Source: Anas platyrhynchos
Taxonomy: Eukaryota; Chordata; Aves; Anseriformes; Anatidae
DNA: 64,000 nt
Assembly (NCBI RefSeq): GCF_047663525.1
Contig: NC_092602.1
Coordinates: forward strand, 2,115,501 to 2,179,500
Direction: 5' to 3'
Numbering within the stretch: position 1 is the first letter of the stretch; the number at the start of each line of letters is the position of its first letter. Positions 46,991 to 57,556 of this stretch are shown one piece after another. The notes under the pieces were generated by a model. The model was not told the DNA's origin. It ran no database searches and worked only from the letters and a program-made list of their open reading frames with translations. The position numbers and the translations under genes were made by a program.

Positions 46991-47858
46991 CCCGGAGCCC
47001 TGGTGCTGCTCGGTGAGGGCAAGAAATCACTTTATTTCCTCAGACTGCGGCATTTTTTTTTATTTTTTGTGTGTGGGGGGGGGGACCCCCAAGGATTGTG
47101 CAACTGTGAGGGGTTGGCCGGTGGGGTCGAGCCGCACCACAGGGCTCTCAGATTTTGGTCTCCTCCTCCTGAGGGGCTTGGGTATGAGGAGAAGGGGGCG
47201 GTTGGGGCCGTGAGGGGCTGTGGGGGGCCGGTTGGGGGCCGTGAGGGGCCCTCATCCCGGCGCCGTCCCGCGCCGCCTCACGTGTCCCGGTCCCGCCGCT
47301 CCCCCGCCTCCGCCCCTTCACCCTTCGCCGCGCCGCAGCACCTCCGCGTCTCCCTCCGACTTCCCGTAAAGAGTCCGCCGCCTCCCCCCGCTCCCATCCG
47401 CCTCCCTCTCCGCCTCCCTCCCCCTTCTCCCGCCTTTTCCCCCATCTCCTGGGCGACCCCGTCAGATCGCCTCGCTTGCGGCTCCACCGAGCCCGGTACC
47501 GCCATTAACCCCCCTTTCCCCCCCCCCCAACCATCGCGGTGTAGTCCCGGCCTTTCCCCCCCCCCCCCCCTCCCTTCTCTCCCCTCAGCGGCCGGATCCC
47601 TCCGCGCCGCGCTCCGCTCCGCTCCGCTCCCTCCGCGCCGTTGGGGAGCTCCCGGCCGAGCCCCGCCGAGCCCAGCCCCGGCCCCGACCCCAGCCCCCGG
47701 CTCCCCCCCTTCCCCTTTCCCCGGCTCCCGTCAGCGCAGCGCGGCTTCCCCCCTCCCCTTCCCCTCCTTTCCCTTCTCTCCCTTCTCCCTCCCTTCTTCC
47801 CTTCCCCCCCGGCCTCTCTCTCTCCTCAGCTCTCGCCCTCTCCCTTCAGCCCCTCGCC
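46990..47858 (+). promoter_or_regulatory. ATXN2: ATXN2 CpG-island promoter and 5' UTR
   Basis: GC-rich, strongly C/T-biased on the plus strand, leading into ATXN2 exon 1. It contains a CACGTG E-box at 47279-47284, an ETS-like ACTTCCCG near 47358, long C-runs at 47519-47528 and 47560-47570, and four copies of GCTCC at 47611-47630. No TATA box. An open frame covering the whole region is in a different frame from ATXN2 and reflects missing stops in GC-rich DNA. Confidence 0.65.
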
Positions 47859-48028
47859 ATGTCCCTCAAGCAAGCGGCGGCGGCGGCGCAGGCCGCCGGC
47901 AACAACCGCAAACCCCCCGGTGGTGGCAGCGGAGGAGGAGGAGGAGGTGGTGGTGGAGGAGGAGGAGGAGGAGGAGGAGGCCCCGGTCTCCCGTCAGCTG
48001 CGGGCGGCGGGAGGCAGAACATGGGCAG
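47859..48028 (+). CDS. ATXN2: ATXN2 exon 1: no polyQ, polyglycine tract
   Basis: 56 codons plus AG. It reads M-S-L-K-Q-A-A-A-A-A-Q-A-A-G-N-N-R-K-P, then G3-S-G17, then P-G-L-P-S-A-A-G-G-G-R-Q-N-M-G-R. The 17 glycines come from GGA/GGT codons at 47931-47981. R-K-P corresponds to human V-R-K-P just after the polyQ/polyP region, so the alignment is anchored on both sides of the missing tract. The donor is AG/GTGGGT. The frame is open 5' of the ATG, so the first base of the true start depends on the unmapped transcription start. Confidence 0.88.
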
Positions 48029-51000
48029 GTGGGTGCGCGGCGCCGGGGGCTCCCCTGAGGGAGAGGAAAAAAAAAAAAAAAAAAGGGGAGGAAGGGGTGA
48101 AAAAAAAAAGGGGAAAAGGGGAAAAAAAAAAGGGAGGGGGGGGGGAAAAAAAAAAAAAAAGGGAGCGGGGCCGCGGCGCGGGGGGCTCCGCCCGGCGGGG
48201 CGGGGGAGCCGGCATGGCGGCGGGCGGGGCGGCCGCAAGGCCCCGCTCACGGCTGGAGGAGGAGGAGGAGGAGGAGGAAGGGGGGAGGAAGAAGAAGGAG
48301 GAGGAGGAGGAGGAGGAGGGGTGGGGGGAGCCCTGACGGTTCCGCAGTGCCGCCGCCGGGGCGAGGCCGCGGCCCCGGTGCCCTTCACGGAGGAAGCCGG
48401 GGACGCGCCGGGGCCGCCTCCATTTTGCGGCGAGGGGCTCGGGGCTCCCCCCCCCTTCCTTTCCCTTCCCTTCCTTTTCCTTCTTTTCCCTTCCCTTCCC
48501 TCCCCCCTTTTCTCTTTCGTCCCCTTCCCTTCCCCTTCTTCTTCTTCTCCTCAGCCCCGAGGCCGCCGGGAGCCGCCTGGGGAAAAAAAAATAATAATAA
48601 AAAAAAAAATGGGGGGGGGGGGCGATGGGGCCGCACGTGGGGGGGGGGGGGGAAAACGGGAGAAAATGGGAGAAAAAATGAGGGGGGAGGGAGGCAGGGA
48701 GCAGGGATTGGGATCCCCCCCCCACCCCCCCCCCTCCGGCATCCTCCCGCTGCGCCTTAATCCCCCCCCCCGATCGCGTTTTAAAACAAAAATACCGAAT
48801 TTTTATTTTTTTAAAAATATATATTTTTAAATTTTTTAATTTATTTATGTAATTATTTATTTATTTTCTCGCCCCGATCGCAACAAAACGCAGCGCCCGG
48901 CGGCCTGCGGCGATGGGCGCCCGTAGCAAGGCCGGGCCCTGAAGGAGGAGGAGGAGGAGGAAGGGGGAAGGGGGGGGGGGGGGGCAGCAAAAGGGCCGGG
49001 TCCCTCCCTTCCCTTCCCGGTCCTCCCCCTCCGGCCACCCCTTCCCCGGGCCCCCCTTCTCCACCCCCCCCTCCCCGAGCCGCCCGAGGGGACCAGGCCC
49101 GGCCTCTCGCCTGGTTTTTCCCCCCCCCCCCTCCCCGAGCTCCGGGGGTGCCAGCGAACAATCGGAGGAGGAGGAGGAGGATGGTGGCGGGCTGAAGGTC
49201 ACCACGCTTACCCGGGGTGGTTCCCTTCAACCTGGCCTTTTTTAATTTTTATTTAATTATTTCCCCCCCCCCCACCTCACTTTGGTGCGTTGGCAATAAA
49301 AAAAAAAAAAAAAAAGAGTTGACGGCGGCTCCATTGTTGCACATCCCTGAAAATGGAGTTGTACTTTGTTAGCGCTCTGGGGAACTGGAAAGGGGGGAAA
49401 AAGCTTTGGTAGGGTGGAAAAGGAACGAAATGAACTGAAATAGTATCAGCGGGTGCCCCAACGAGGGGTTGAAATAATTCCCTGTTTTTTTTTTTTTTTA
49501 CATATGGCTGTCTGGGTTGCCCATGATGTTTACTGTGCCTCGCTGAACAGTTACCCCTGCCAACAGACAGTGGCACTATAGAGGTTAACGTGAAGGACAA
49601 CAAAACCCACAGCTTTTTTTTTTTTTAAACATTTTTATTTTGCAAAATTCCGGATTGTGAGCTCTCGTCTCGGTAGATGAAAGGTGTGAGCTTCGGTTCC
49701 TTTGTCAAGCTGTAAAATTAAAGCCAGTGGCTTTCTCCTCCCAGCCTTGCTGCCTTGCCACTTTTGTTGGATGGATTCCATCTCACAACTTCTTAGGGAG
49801 TTGTAGTGGGACTGTTAAACGACCAACGTGCGCCCACAGCGGTGTTTATACCTTTTTTATAAAAAAAATAAAATTAAAAATAGATTCTTGAAGTTGGCTC
49901 TGAAAGGCAAGTCAGTAAAATCCCAGTCCCTGTGCTGATGGAGCCCCACAGGACACCTTCAGAGAGCTTTTCCTATCGCTACCCTAAGTAAAAGCCTTGC
50001 CTCTTTTTGGACTACAAACTTTAGGGTGGTTCATGCTGCAATATTTTTCCTGTAAATGAAAAGCTGAGCGGCTTTCCTCTTTGAAAAATCAAATTGCTTT
50101 TTAGCTGGCCTGCATCTTGCTTCCAACTCAAAGTGTTGCGTTTAACAGAAACTTAAACATCTCCAGTTCTTGCCAGGCTTTCTTAGCAGTATTGCAGCCC
50201 AATTCTCTGCAGCACAGGTATCCTTTTTTCTTTTTTTTTTTTTTTTGGTTACATCTCAGGATAAAAAAAATAAATAATGTTGCTTCTCAGGGCCAGGTTG
50301 ATTGTAAACGCTTAAATTTGGGTAGAAAGTTTGATAGTTAGCTGTCCTGGCCTTAATTTTATGCTGGTTTCAGTACTGTAATACTGGGTTGGGCTGAGCA
50401 CCTGGTAGTGAGGGAGGGTCAGCCTTGCTCCCTGTGTGTGTTTCCGTGGTCTTGGAGCGGTGGATTTACGTGTTTCGTATTTTAAAAGGTAAGATGTTGT
50501 GGGAAAGAGTGGGAAATTCCAAAGTTTGCTCTTTCATTGTTCCTCCTTCCCCTTTTACACTGGGGAAGAAAATCACAAAATGAGGTTTCTTTCCAGGTGT
50601 TTAAAAATGAAACAAGAAGAATTAATACATCTATATCTTTAATAAAACAGGCAGGAGGTGCAGTTCTGCTTGTCTTTAGTAGTAACTGCACGTGGAACGT
50701 GGTAGGTGGGAAATGGGGCCAGAGGGGGGATGCCAATAGATGTTAAACTGTAAATAAAGAAAATGTAGGGCCTCATCTACAAACCTGCCCCGAGCACCAG
50801 TCAGAACCTTTCCTGGTCCCTACAGTTTGAGGTTTAGTTGAGTTTGTCCCTAACACAGCCACGAGGAGGCTGACAGCCCTATGGCTAGGGGTTGCATCTG
50901 TCTCAGCCCGCCTTCAAACTCTGCAGCCTTTTTTCCTGGTGGCATTTTGTCTGAAGGCACAGCCCCCCCAGCTCTGGTTTGGAGGGTTATGTGCCTGGCT

Positions 51001-54000
51001 ACAATTGTGGCAAAAGGCCCTTTTCCTTTGGGTTTGGGATCTTTCTTGCCCAACTGAACCTGGGCGCCCTTTGTCAATATTGTAAGCTTCTGTCTTTTAT
51101 ACATTGGTTTAACCATGAAAAAGTGAAAAATGAAATTATCCAATGTTGTGTAGCTTGGTTTTGAGGCTTGGCGCTCCTTGTCTGCTCTTATTTTCCTTTT
51201 TCTTGCCTTCCTTTCTTAGCCCAACTGAAGAAAGGGCAGAAGGGAGGTGTCGGTTCTGTTAGGGTAGAAATAATTGGGGATATTGACTACCGAGGCGCTC
51301 GGAAATAACGCGAGGGACTGTTCTGGAGGCTCGTTCCCACATGGCAGTCAGAGGTTTTCTAGTTCATTCTGCTGTCTTTGTGTGTGTCGGTTTTAATGCA
51401 GCTGTGCCGAACTGCTGAGCAAAATAAACGGCTAACCTGCGGGGCTCTTCCCTTCCAGCAGTTAATTCGTTTCACAGCGATATTCCGAACCCGCTTCTGA
51501 GTAAGTTTTAATTTACCGACGGATTCGTTGCGAGGTGTCTGAAGGAGGTTCCTCGGTGACCAAGTCCATCAACAGGCACAAGTGTGCACTTGATTCAGGC
51601 GTGCTTATCTGCTCAGGCACTACAGAAGTTGTCTTGCACGAAGACAAGAGCAGACGTTTAATAACATCAGAATCGGGAAAAAATACCAAAAACAACGCTG
51701 CGGTACTACTCGTCTGACCTTAATTTGACAGCTTTGGCTCATTTGACTCCTCTATAGGCAATTTCTGCGCTTAAGCGAGGTCTGAACTTTGTACCTGTGA
51801 GCTCTTCCTTAGAGGAAGGCTTTATCAGCTCTCCGCACTCGTAATGAAAGTTCCGTAGAGTGTCCTTAAATGGTTCTCCGAGCTGTAGTAGTGGCAGGGA
51901 GTGCTCCACAAACTCCTGTTCCCTCCGTTAAACTCCACGGTCTTTGTAGTTGCACTGCTGCTGCAGACATTAATTGCAGTGTGGGTGCCTCTGTTTCTTC
52001 TCCGTCGTCTCAGAGCGAAGATGCTGTTGGGAAGAAAGCTTCGCATCCTGGAAGGACTCGCGCTGCTTTTCACTTAACTGGAAAACAGAAATGCGTGACC
52101 TTGTTTTGCTTATACAAACGCTCAGCTCAGCATGTAAACATAGGACGGGAGGCGAGCGAGGGCTGTTGAGGAGCAGGGCAGTGAGGGTTCATAAAAACAG
52201 AAAAAAAAAAAAATCACAAGTTGCTTCCGGGGGAAAAAAAAAACATTTATTGTGCAGCCTTTGAGATGAAGGCCTCGCGTAGACTTTCGCTCGCAAGGTA
52301 CAAGTACCAGCCTGCAGTGAGCTGGCTACCAAGATTAATTGCTTGGTCAAGTTACTTTGTCTGGTGCAGCACTTTGCTGCCTGGGTGACTTTCCTACCCT
52401 GAAGCACTGGACTGGGTTCCCCAGTTGGATTTGCCAGCTTGCTGTGCCTTCTCCAAGGCTTCCATTCGACCACATTTCTGCCATACAAAATGCATTTTTA
52501 ATTCACCCCGCTCATTATAATCGAGATGTGGTTGTAGGTAGCAGTGCAAAATTGCTACTGACCCTTCTAATTTCTCCCACCCCCATTTTTCCTCGCCTGT
52601 TTTAAATTGTGGTGAGCTGCTTCTGGCAAAGACCGTCTGGTTTCTGCTTCGGTGAAGGCCCTGGCTTATTCTTCATTTGGCGTGTCAAAGATGCATCAAA
52701 AGGTAGTTTGAATTGAGCCTTCACCATTGGAAGGTGACCTGCAAGTCCAAGTCTTGCTTCTAGCAGAAGGCACGTGCAGGTATGATTGAGTTGTAAGGTT
52801 GGCAGGATCGTTTAAAGTCTTGGTGAACATCTTTAGGGGTTTCGATTCAACGGTTGTAGCTAGAAAACGAGGTCAGGGCTGCGAAGAGATCAGTCAGATC
52901 CGAGCAGTGCGTGCGATTTGTGCAACTGCCTCAACTCTTGCTCTGATGTGGAACCTGCAGCCTCTTGCCAGCGTGGATGAATGCAATCACATTGCTCCAG
53001 CTCACGGATCTGTGAGAGGCAGAAGTGTGGAAGTGTGGTAGGAGATGGAAAATCCAGGATGCTTCAGGCTGAGCTCTTAAACAGTGCTGTGAGCCTGCTG
53101 ACCAGCCTAGCAAGGCGGTTATTTCAGTTCTAAGCATGCACGCCACTCGCCGGGGTGTGCTTTCCATTTCGAAGGCACCAAGCTCTCGTTTTGGCCACTT
53201 CTACAGCTGATGTCACAAGGGAGGTCTTCTCCAATTCTTAAGACCAACAGGAGGAACCGGGGACACGGTTCACTTCTCCATGTTCCTTGACAGGCAGCTT
53301 TGGTGAACCTTTTGGTTGTGAATAAAAGGAAAAACGAGACCTGGCTTGTGCCTTTTTTGTCGGGGTCGTTTCACGTCTGCTGGGATGACTTTCCAAGAAG
53401 AGGATGGTTCATCCCAACATCAAATGGTTCATGTTCAACCAGCAGGCGTGATCAAGGGCAGGAGCTGCTCCTCACCAGGGCAAACCCGAAGCTGTGACGC
53501 TACCTCCTAGGAAGTTCGGGTAGTTAAATAAAAGCTGTTTGCATTGGGATTTTTTGGTCAGCTTAGTGCTCCGCGAGTATTCTGCAAATGTCAGCTTGAC
53601 ACCTGAAGTCTGCCTTTATTACCAATCAGCAAATGTCATCAGCACGCGTGGTGCTGTTTCTGTTGCAGGAGGTTGTTTTTCTTAACACTGGTCAGCCAGT
53701 AGTTTGGTGGCCTTCCATTTCTTCTTCCCTGTTAAGGACTTTCACGATTCTCTGATGGACCTGCTGATTTCTGCCAAATTTGCCTGATTTGGGAGAACCC
53801 TTTGGTTTCTTGACCAACTCATGAGTCCCGTGTATAAGGGCTTGCTGTTTGGAGAGCAAGGTCGTGTTCAAGCACAGCCCAGTGTTTTCCAGAGCAGCTG
53901 AAGGTGTTTGGCATTCACTTGGATTTAGGTTTCGGTTGTTGTTTGGATGTTTTGAAACATGAACATGATTCTTTGGGCTTCTCTAATTAAATGGATGCGC

Positions 54001-57000
54001 ATCCGTAAGATGGGTCTGGTTCAGAAATTGATTTTTTGAACTAAAACCCAAGACTTTGTTTTGCCTTACTTGCGTAACAACGCACGCTCTGAGTCGTCAT
54101 CGTGATACAAATCTAAAGCCCTAAGAGAAACATTTCAAACTGGAACTTGCTGGTACAGGGAAGGCGCTTTGGAAGAAGGCACACCGGTGATGTTGAAGCT
54201 GTAGCTGAGGACCTGCTGGCTGCAGGGCCCCTTTTGGGGTGGCCTTGGCCGAGTTGGAGCTCCCAGGCTGTTCCATCACTCTTTGCAAGGTGTCAAGAGC
54301 TTACGGGTTGATTAAAAGCATCTCAAAGCATTGAAGATGTTGCACATCCATTGAGTTGAACTGGAAGGAGCGGCTGGTTTTTAGGGCAGGGGGACTGGTG
54401 GGCTAGCTTCTGGGGTCTCGCAGTGGCTGGTAGGTTTTGGGGTCGGGCTGCTTGGTCGGTGGCCCTCGGTCAGGGAGGCAGCGATGATGAGGTTGTAATC
54501 CCAAAGAAGGGATGGGGATGGAGCCCAAAAGCGCAAATGAGGTGGTTTTGCTTTAGCGTGCCAGCAAGCTTTGGAATTCGTTTCAGCTACGGGATTGTGC
54601 TTGAGAGAGAATATTTGTGGAGTTTTGTAATGAGACAGTGTTAGCATTTTCTTTGTTTTCTCCTTTAATTTTTTGTAGGTAACCCTCTTACCTAGTAACT
54701 GGCGGTGTTGCTTGTAGGTCAGTATTTGAAGGAGAAATGCTGTAGGCCCTGTAACTGCCTCGTTTGGCTCTGGGGAAGCGCCGTTTTCCTTTGCTCCCAT
54801 TCTCAACACTACAAAGTCAAGGTTTTGAATTCTCCTTTGCTACAAAATTGATGAATTTCAGCAGTTCTTTTTTTTTTTTTTTAATTGTATCTGATGTGTA
54901 TGTTTAATTTCAGAGGTCGCAGCAGTGGCAAAGGACCGCCTCAGCCTACGGTGAGTATTTTTCCCCCCTCATTGTACCTCTTGTAGATACAACGAAACAG
55001 CTCCTCTACCAGGAACTGGAGTAACAATGTGAAAATCGCAGATAGTGGAACATTCTCTCAAATTTTGGATACCTTGATGAATATTTTAGACTGAGCTATG
55101 CTTTTTTAAAGATGTAACATCTTGCATTCATCTAAATCTGAGAGGGCGAGGAGGGAAGGAACACTTAAGCATTTGAACTATGTTAATATAAATCTCTTCT
55201 CAATTTTCTTGCGATTATAGTTGTAAATATGTGGATACAATTTAACTTAGGACCAAATTGAAAAGCATTGCTTTATCTGAGAACTATCTAACATTGCCTT
55301 CTCCTTTAAACAGATGACTAAAGATAGCAAGGCAACATATTTAGTTAAATAAAAGCAGCAATTTTGTTTAGCTTTCCTATGAAATAGCAAACCCAGTGTT
55401 ATTGTAGCTAACCCATTATTACCTGAGTGTGTAGCTTTAGTCGTTTCCAAGGCTCAATACTGTTGAAGTATACATGTGGCTTGACTTGTAAAGCGTAATT
55501 TTATCAAAGCTAAAGATCTGGATCTTGATTTAAAAAAAATGGATCTTTGAACTGCACTTTGAACAACACCGAGTGCTGAGCATAGGAGTGTCCTTAAACG
55601 CATACTGGATGTGTTGCTGGTTTAAAAAGCTCAAAATATGGTGGGATGCCTGCACGTTTCAGCATCTCTTGTTTGACAAGCATGAGGTTGATGGGGAGAG
55701 ATGCAAGATGTTGCCAAAACACAGTCATCCCTACCACTTCACCTGTACATGTGCAAGTGCCTCGCTTGGCAGCTCGGGGATGCGTGGTCAGCTCCCTGGG
55801 CTCAGAGCTCGGATTCTGAAACTGCAGAGAGTTCCTTTGGGCTGGTTTTATGACAGGCTTTGTAGCTCTTTGGCACTTTGTGATCTGATGACCTTAGCTT
55901 CTGTTAACGAATGTCATCAGGTCCGTTAGCTGAAGAGATGTAGCTCAGCAGGCCCCAGAGCACCTCTTTACTTCTCCATCAGTTGGGGCACCTTATCCTG
56001 TTGCTAGCTCTCAAACCAAAGAGGGATGATGGCCGGGCTCTCCAGTTACGCTTCTCCATCTGGGAGCTTCACCCAGCCAGTAAGGGGATTGACACTGAGT
56101 GACATTAGGGACTCTATAAAGTTCCTCTTGTTTGGGAGGGTGGGTGTTCAGATGTTTAATTGATCAGAGAAAGGTGTAAGAGTCCTCTGCTAATCTGGTG
56201 TGACTTCAGTTCAACGTGTGTTGGCCAAGTAAGGTCTTGGACCACTGTGTTTCTAGGAGCTGGTGTGTATGGCTGAAAGCTGCCCTTGTTTTGTAGCGTT
56301 GGCTCTTCGAATTGTTATGAGTATTTCTCGTATGTTCATGACAACATCATTTTTATCTTTCAGATTTCGTTCGATGGCATCTATGCAAACATGAGAATGG
56401 TTCACATACTTACGTCAGTTGTTGTAAGTCTTCATTGGGAAGTAGGGTAAACAGTGTCTATAGTGACATAGAATTGTTAATATTACACTAATTGTAATAT
56501 TATGGGGTGAATACAACAGTATGCACCATGTTCCAAGCTTGGAATTTAAACAATCACAGTAATAACTTTGGTGTATTTTTGGCTTGGAAAGCTACAAATT
56601 GTATTTGAACAGGTATGGCAAAATTTTACGTTTACTGGTCATATTCTTAATTTTCTGTTCTTAATTTTAACTAATGAATTCACATAAGGGAAATCCTGAC
56701 GTGCCAGAATTGGGTAACACAGACTGTCCCACAGCAGCTAGAATCTGGGATAAGACTTCATCCTTGCTTGTACTCATGGACAGATTTGTTTTTGCACAAA
56801 AACTTGTTTTCATGAGTAACCAATGAAGAGTCTTGGGTGTACCAAAACCGCTTCTGTGATTTAAAGGAATTTCAAGGGATTTAAATCCCTTCTGAACAAA
56901 CTGTGGTACATACCTCTAGGTGTTTGCATCTGCAGAACCAAAGAGGTGTATTAGTAAACAGGCAAATGTTGAATAAGTAGATTTGAATAAACTCTAAGCT

Positions 57001-57556
57001 ATATTTTTACACCTTACGTAAAGATACGTTTTTGAGAAAATTGTTCAAATGACATTTGTCAGGCTGGTAGAAAACTACATTTTCATCTTTCTTGCATTCT
57101 AGGGATCCAAATGTGAAGTACAGGTGAAAAATGGTGGTATATATGAAGGAGTTTTTAAAACTTACAGTCCTAAGGTAATTTTTACAGTTTTGACTCTCCC
57201 TCTTTTCTTTCTGAAGACTGAATAATCAACGCTTCATTAAATGGGAGTACTTGTTATCAATTATTTTGACCGTTGATGTCTAAGTTTACACAAGCAGATT
57301 CATTTCTGCGAACTGTTGTAAATGTCTGCTTTTTCCACTTCTGTGAAGTTACCTAGTAGCTTATTGTGCATTAAATTTAGGATATTCTTTATATATCTCT
57401 CATAGTGTGATTTAGTGCTCGATGCTGCTCATCGGAAAACAGCAGAATCCAGTTTGGGGCCAAAACGTGAAGACATACTAGAGAGTATCTTATTCAAGTC
57501 TTCAGATTTTGTTATGGTGCATTTTAAGGATATGGATACCAATTATGCCAGAAGAG
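47859..57556 (+). CDS. ATXN2: ATXN2 (ataxin-2), exons 1-5, 3' part beyond window
   Basis: Cytoplasmic RNA-binding protein of polysomes, P-bodies and stress granules; binds PABP and RNA, and influences translation and metabolism. Exons: 47859-48028, 54914-54950, 56364-56423, 57103-57174, 57406-57556, with phases that join to 163 codons plus one base. After exon 1 the protein reads R-G-R-S-S-G-K-G-P-P-Q-P-T and then the Lsm domain I-S-F-D-G-I-Y-A-N-M-R-M-V-H through F-K-D-M-D, almost identical to human. The start equals human Met161 (M-S-L-K); no counterpart of the human residues 1-160 is recognisable upstream. Instead of the human glutamine repeat after M-S-L-K, this gene has Q-A5-Q-A-A, and later 17 glycines. 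LsmAD, PAM2 and the remaining exons lie past 64000. Confidence 0.95.
48061..48320. repeat. Polypurine simple-sequence block after ATXN2 exon 1
   Basis: A-run 48067-48081, further A- and G-runs to about 48165, and a GGA/GAA trinucleotide block at 48255-48320, all purine on the plus strand. The block starts about 30 bases after the exon 1 donor. Confidence 0.85.
48790..48875. repeat. AT-rich island with 20-bp palindrome
   Basis: Nearly pure A/T inside a very GC-rich region. It includes a perfect 20-base palindrome at 48811-48830 (TTAAAAATAT followed by its complement) and TTTATTTA-type repeats. Confidence 0.8.
54914..54950 (+). CDS. ATXN2: ATXN2 exon 2 (37 nt)
   Basis: Micro-exon coding G-R-S-S-G-K-G-P-P-Q-P-T (the first base completes an Arg codon), between TTTCAG and GTGAGT. 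It corresponds to human G-R-N-S-N-K-G-L-P-Q-S-T. Confidence 0.93.
56364..56423 (+). CDS. ATXN2: ATXN2 exon 3: Lsm domain start
   Basis: 60 nt, 20 codons in phase 0, I-S-F-D-G-I-Y-A-N-M through L-T-S-V-V; identical to human. Borders TTTCAG and GTAAGT. Confidence 0.96.
57103..57174 (+). CDS. ATXN2: ATXN2 exon 4: Lsm domain
   Basis: 72 nt, 24 codons, G-S-K-C-E-V-Q-V-K-N-G-G through T-Y-S-P-K; identical to human. The following intron is only 231 bases. Confidence 0.96.
57406..57556 (+). CDS. ATXN2: ATXN2 exon 5: Lsm domain end
   Basis: 151 nt, phase 0 to phase 1. C-D-L-V-L-D-A-A-H-R-K-T and S-I-L-F-K-S-S-D-F-V-M-V-H-F-K-D-M-D, with several conservative changes from human (Val to Met, Gln to His, Ser-Ser to Thr-Asn). 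Donor GTATAC is weaker than the others. Confidence 0.95.

Larger units (their letters stand above)
48029..54913 (+). other. ATXN2: ATXN2 intron 1
   Basis: 6.9 kb. The first 1.3 kb is extremely biased simple sequence: A/G runs (48061-48165), GGA repeats (48255-48320), C/T runs (48440-48560), G and C homopolymers (48610-48780), then an AT-rich island (48781-48875) and more C/G runs to about 49280. The rest is ordinary unique intron sequence with T-runs at 50230-50246 and 54869-54883. No coding exon recognised. Confidence 0.7.

Noticed and set aside
46859-48058. 399-codon open frame across the ATXN2 promoter and exon 1
   Set aside because: It runs in a different frame from ATXN2 exon 1 and is made of Pro/Ser/Arg-rich low-complexity translation of C/T-rich and GGA-repeat DNA.
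47994-48725. Minus-strand 243-codon frame rich in Phe, Pro and Ser
   Set aside because: Antisense translation of the polypurine and polypyrimidine tracts around ATXN2 exon 1.
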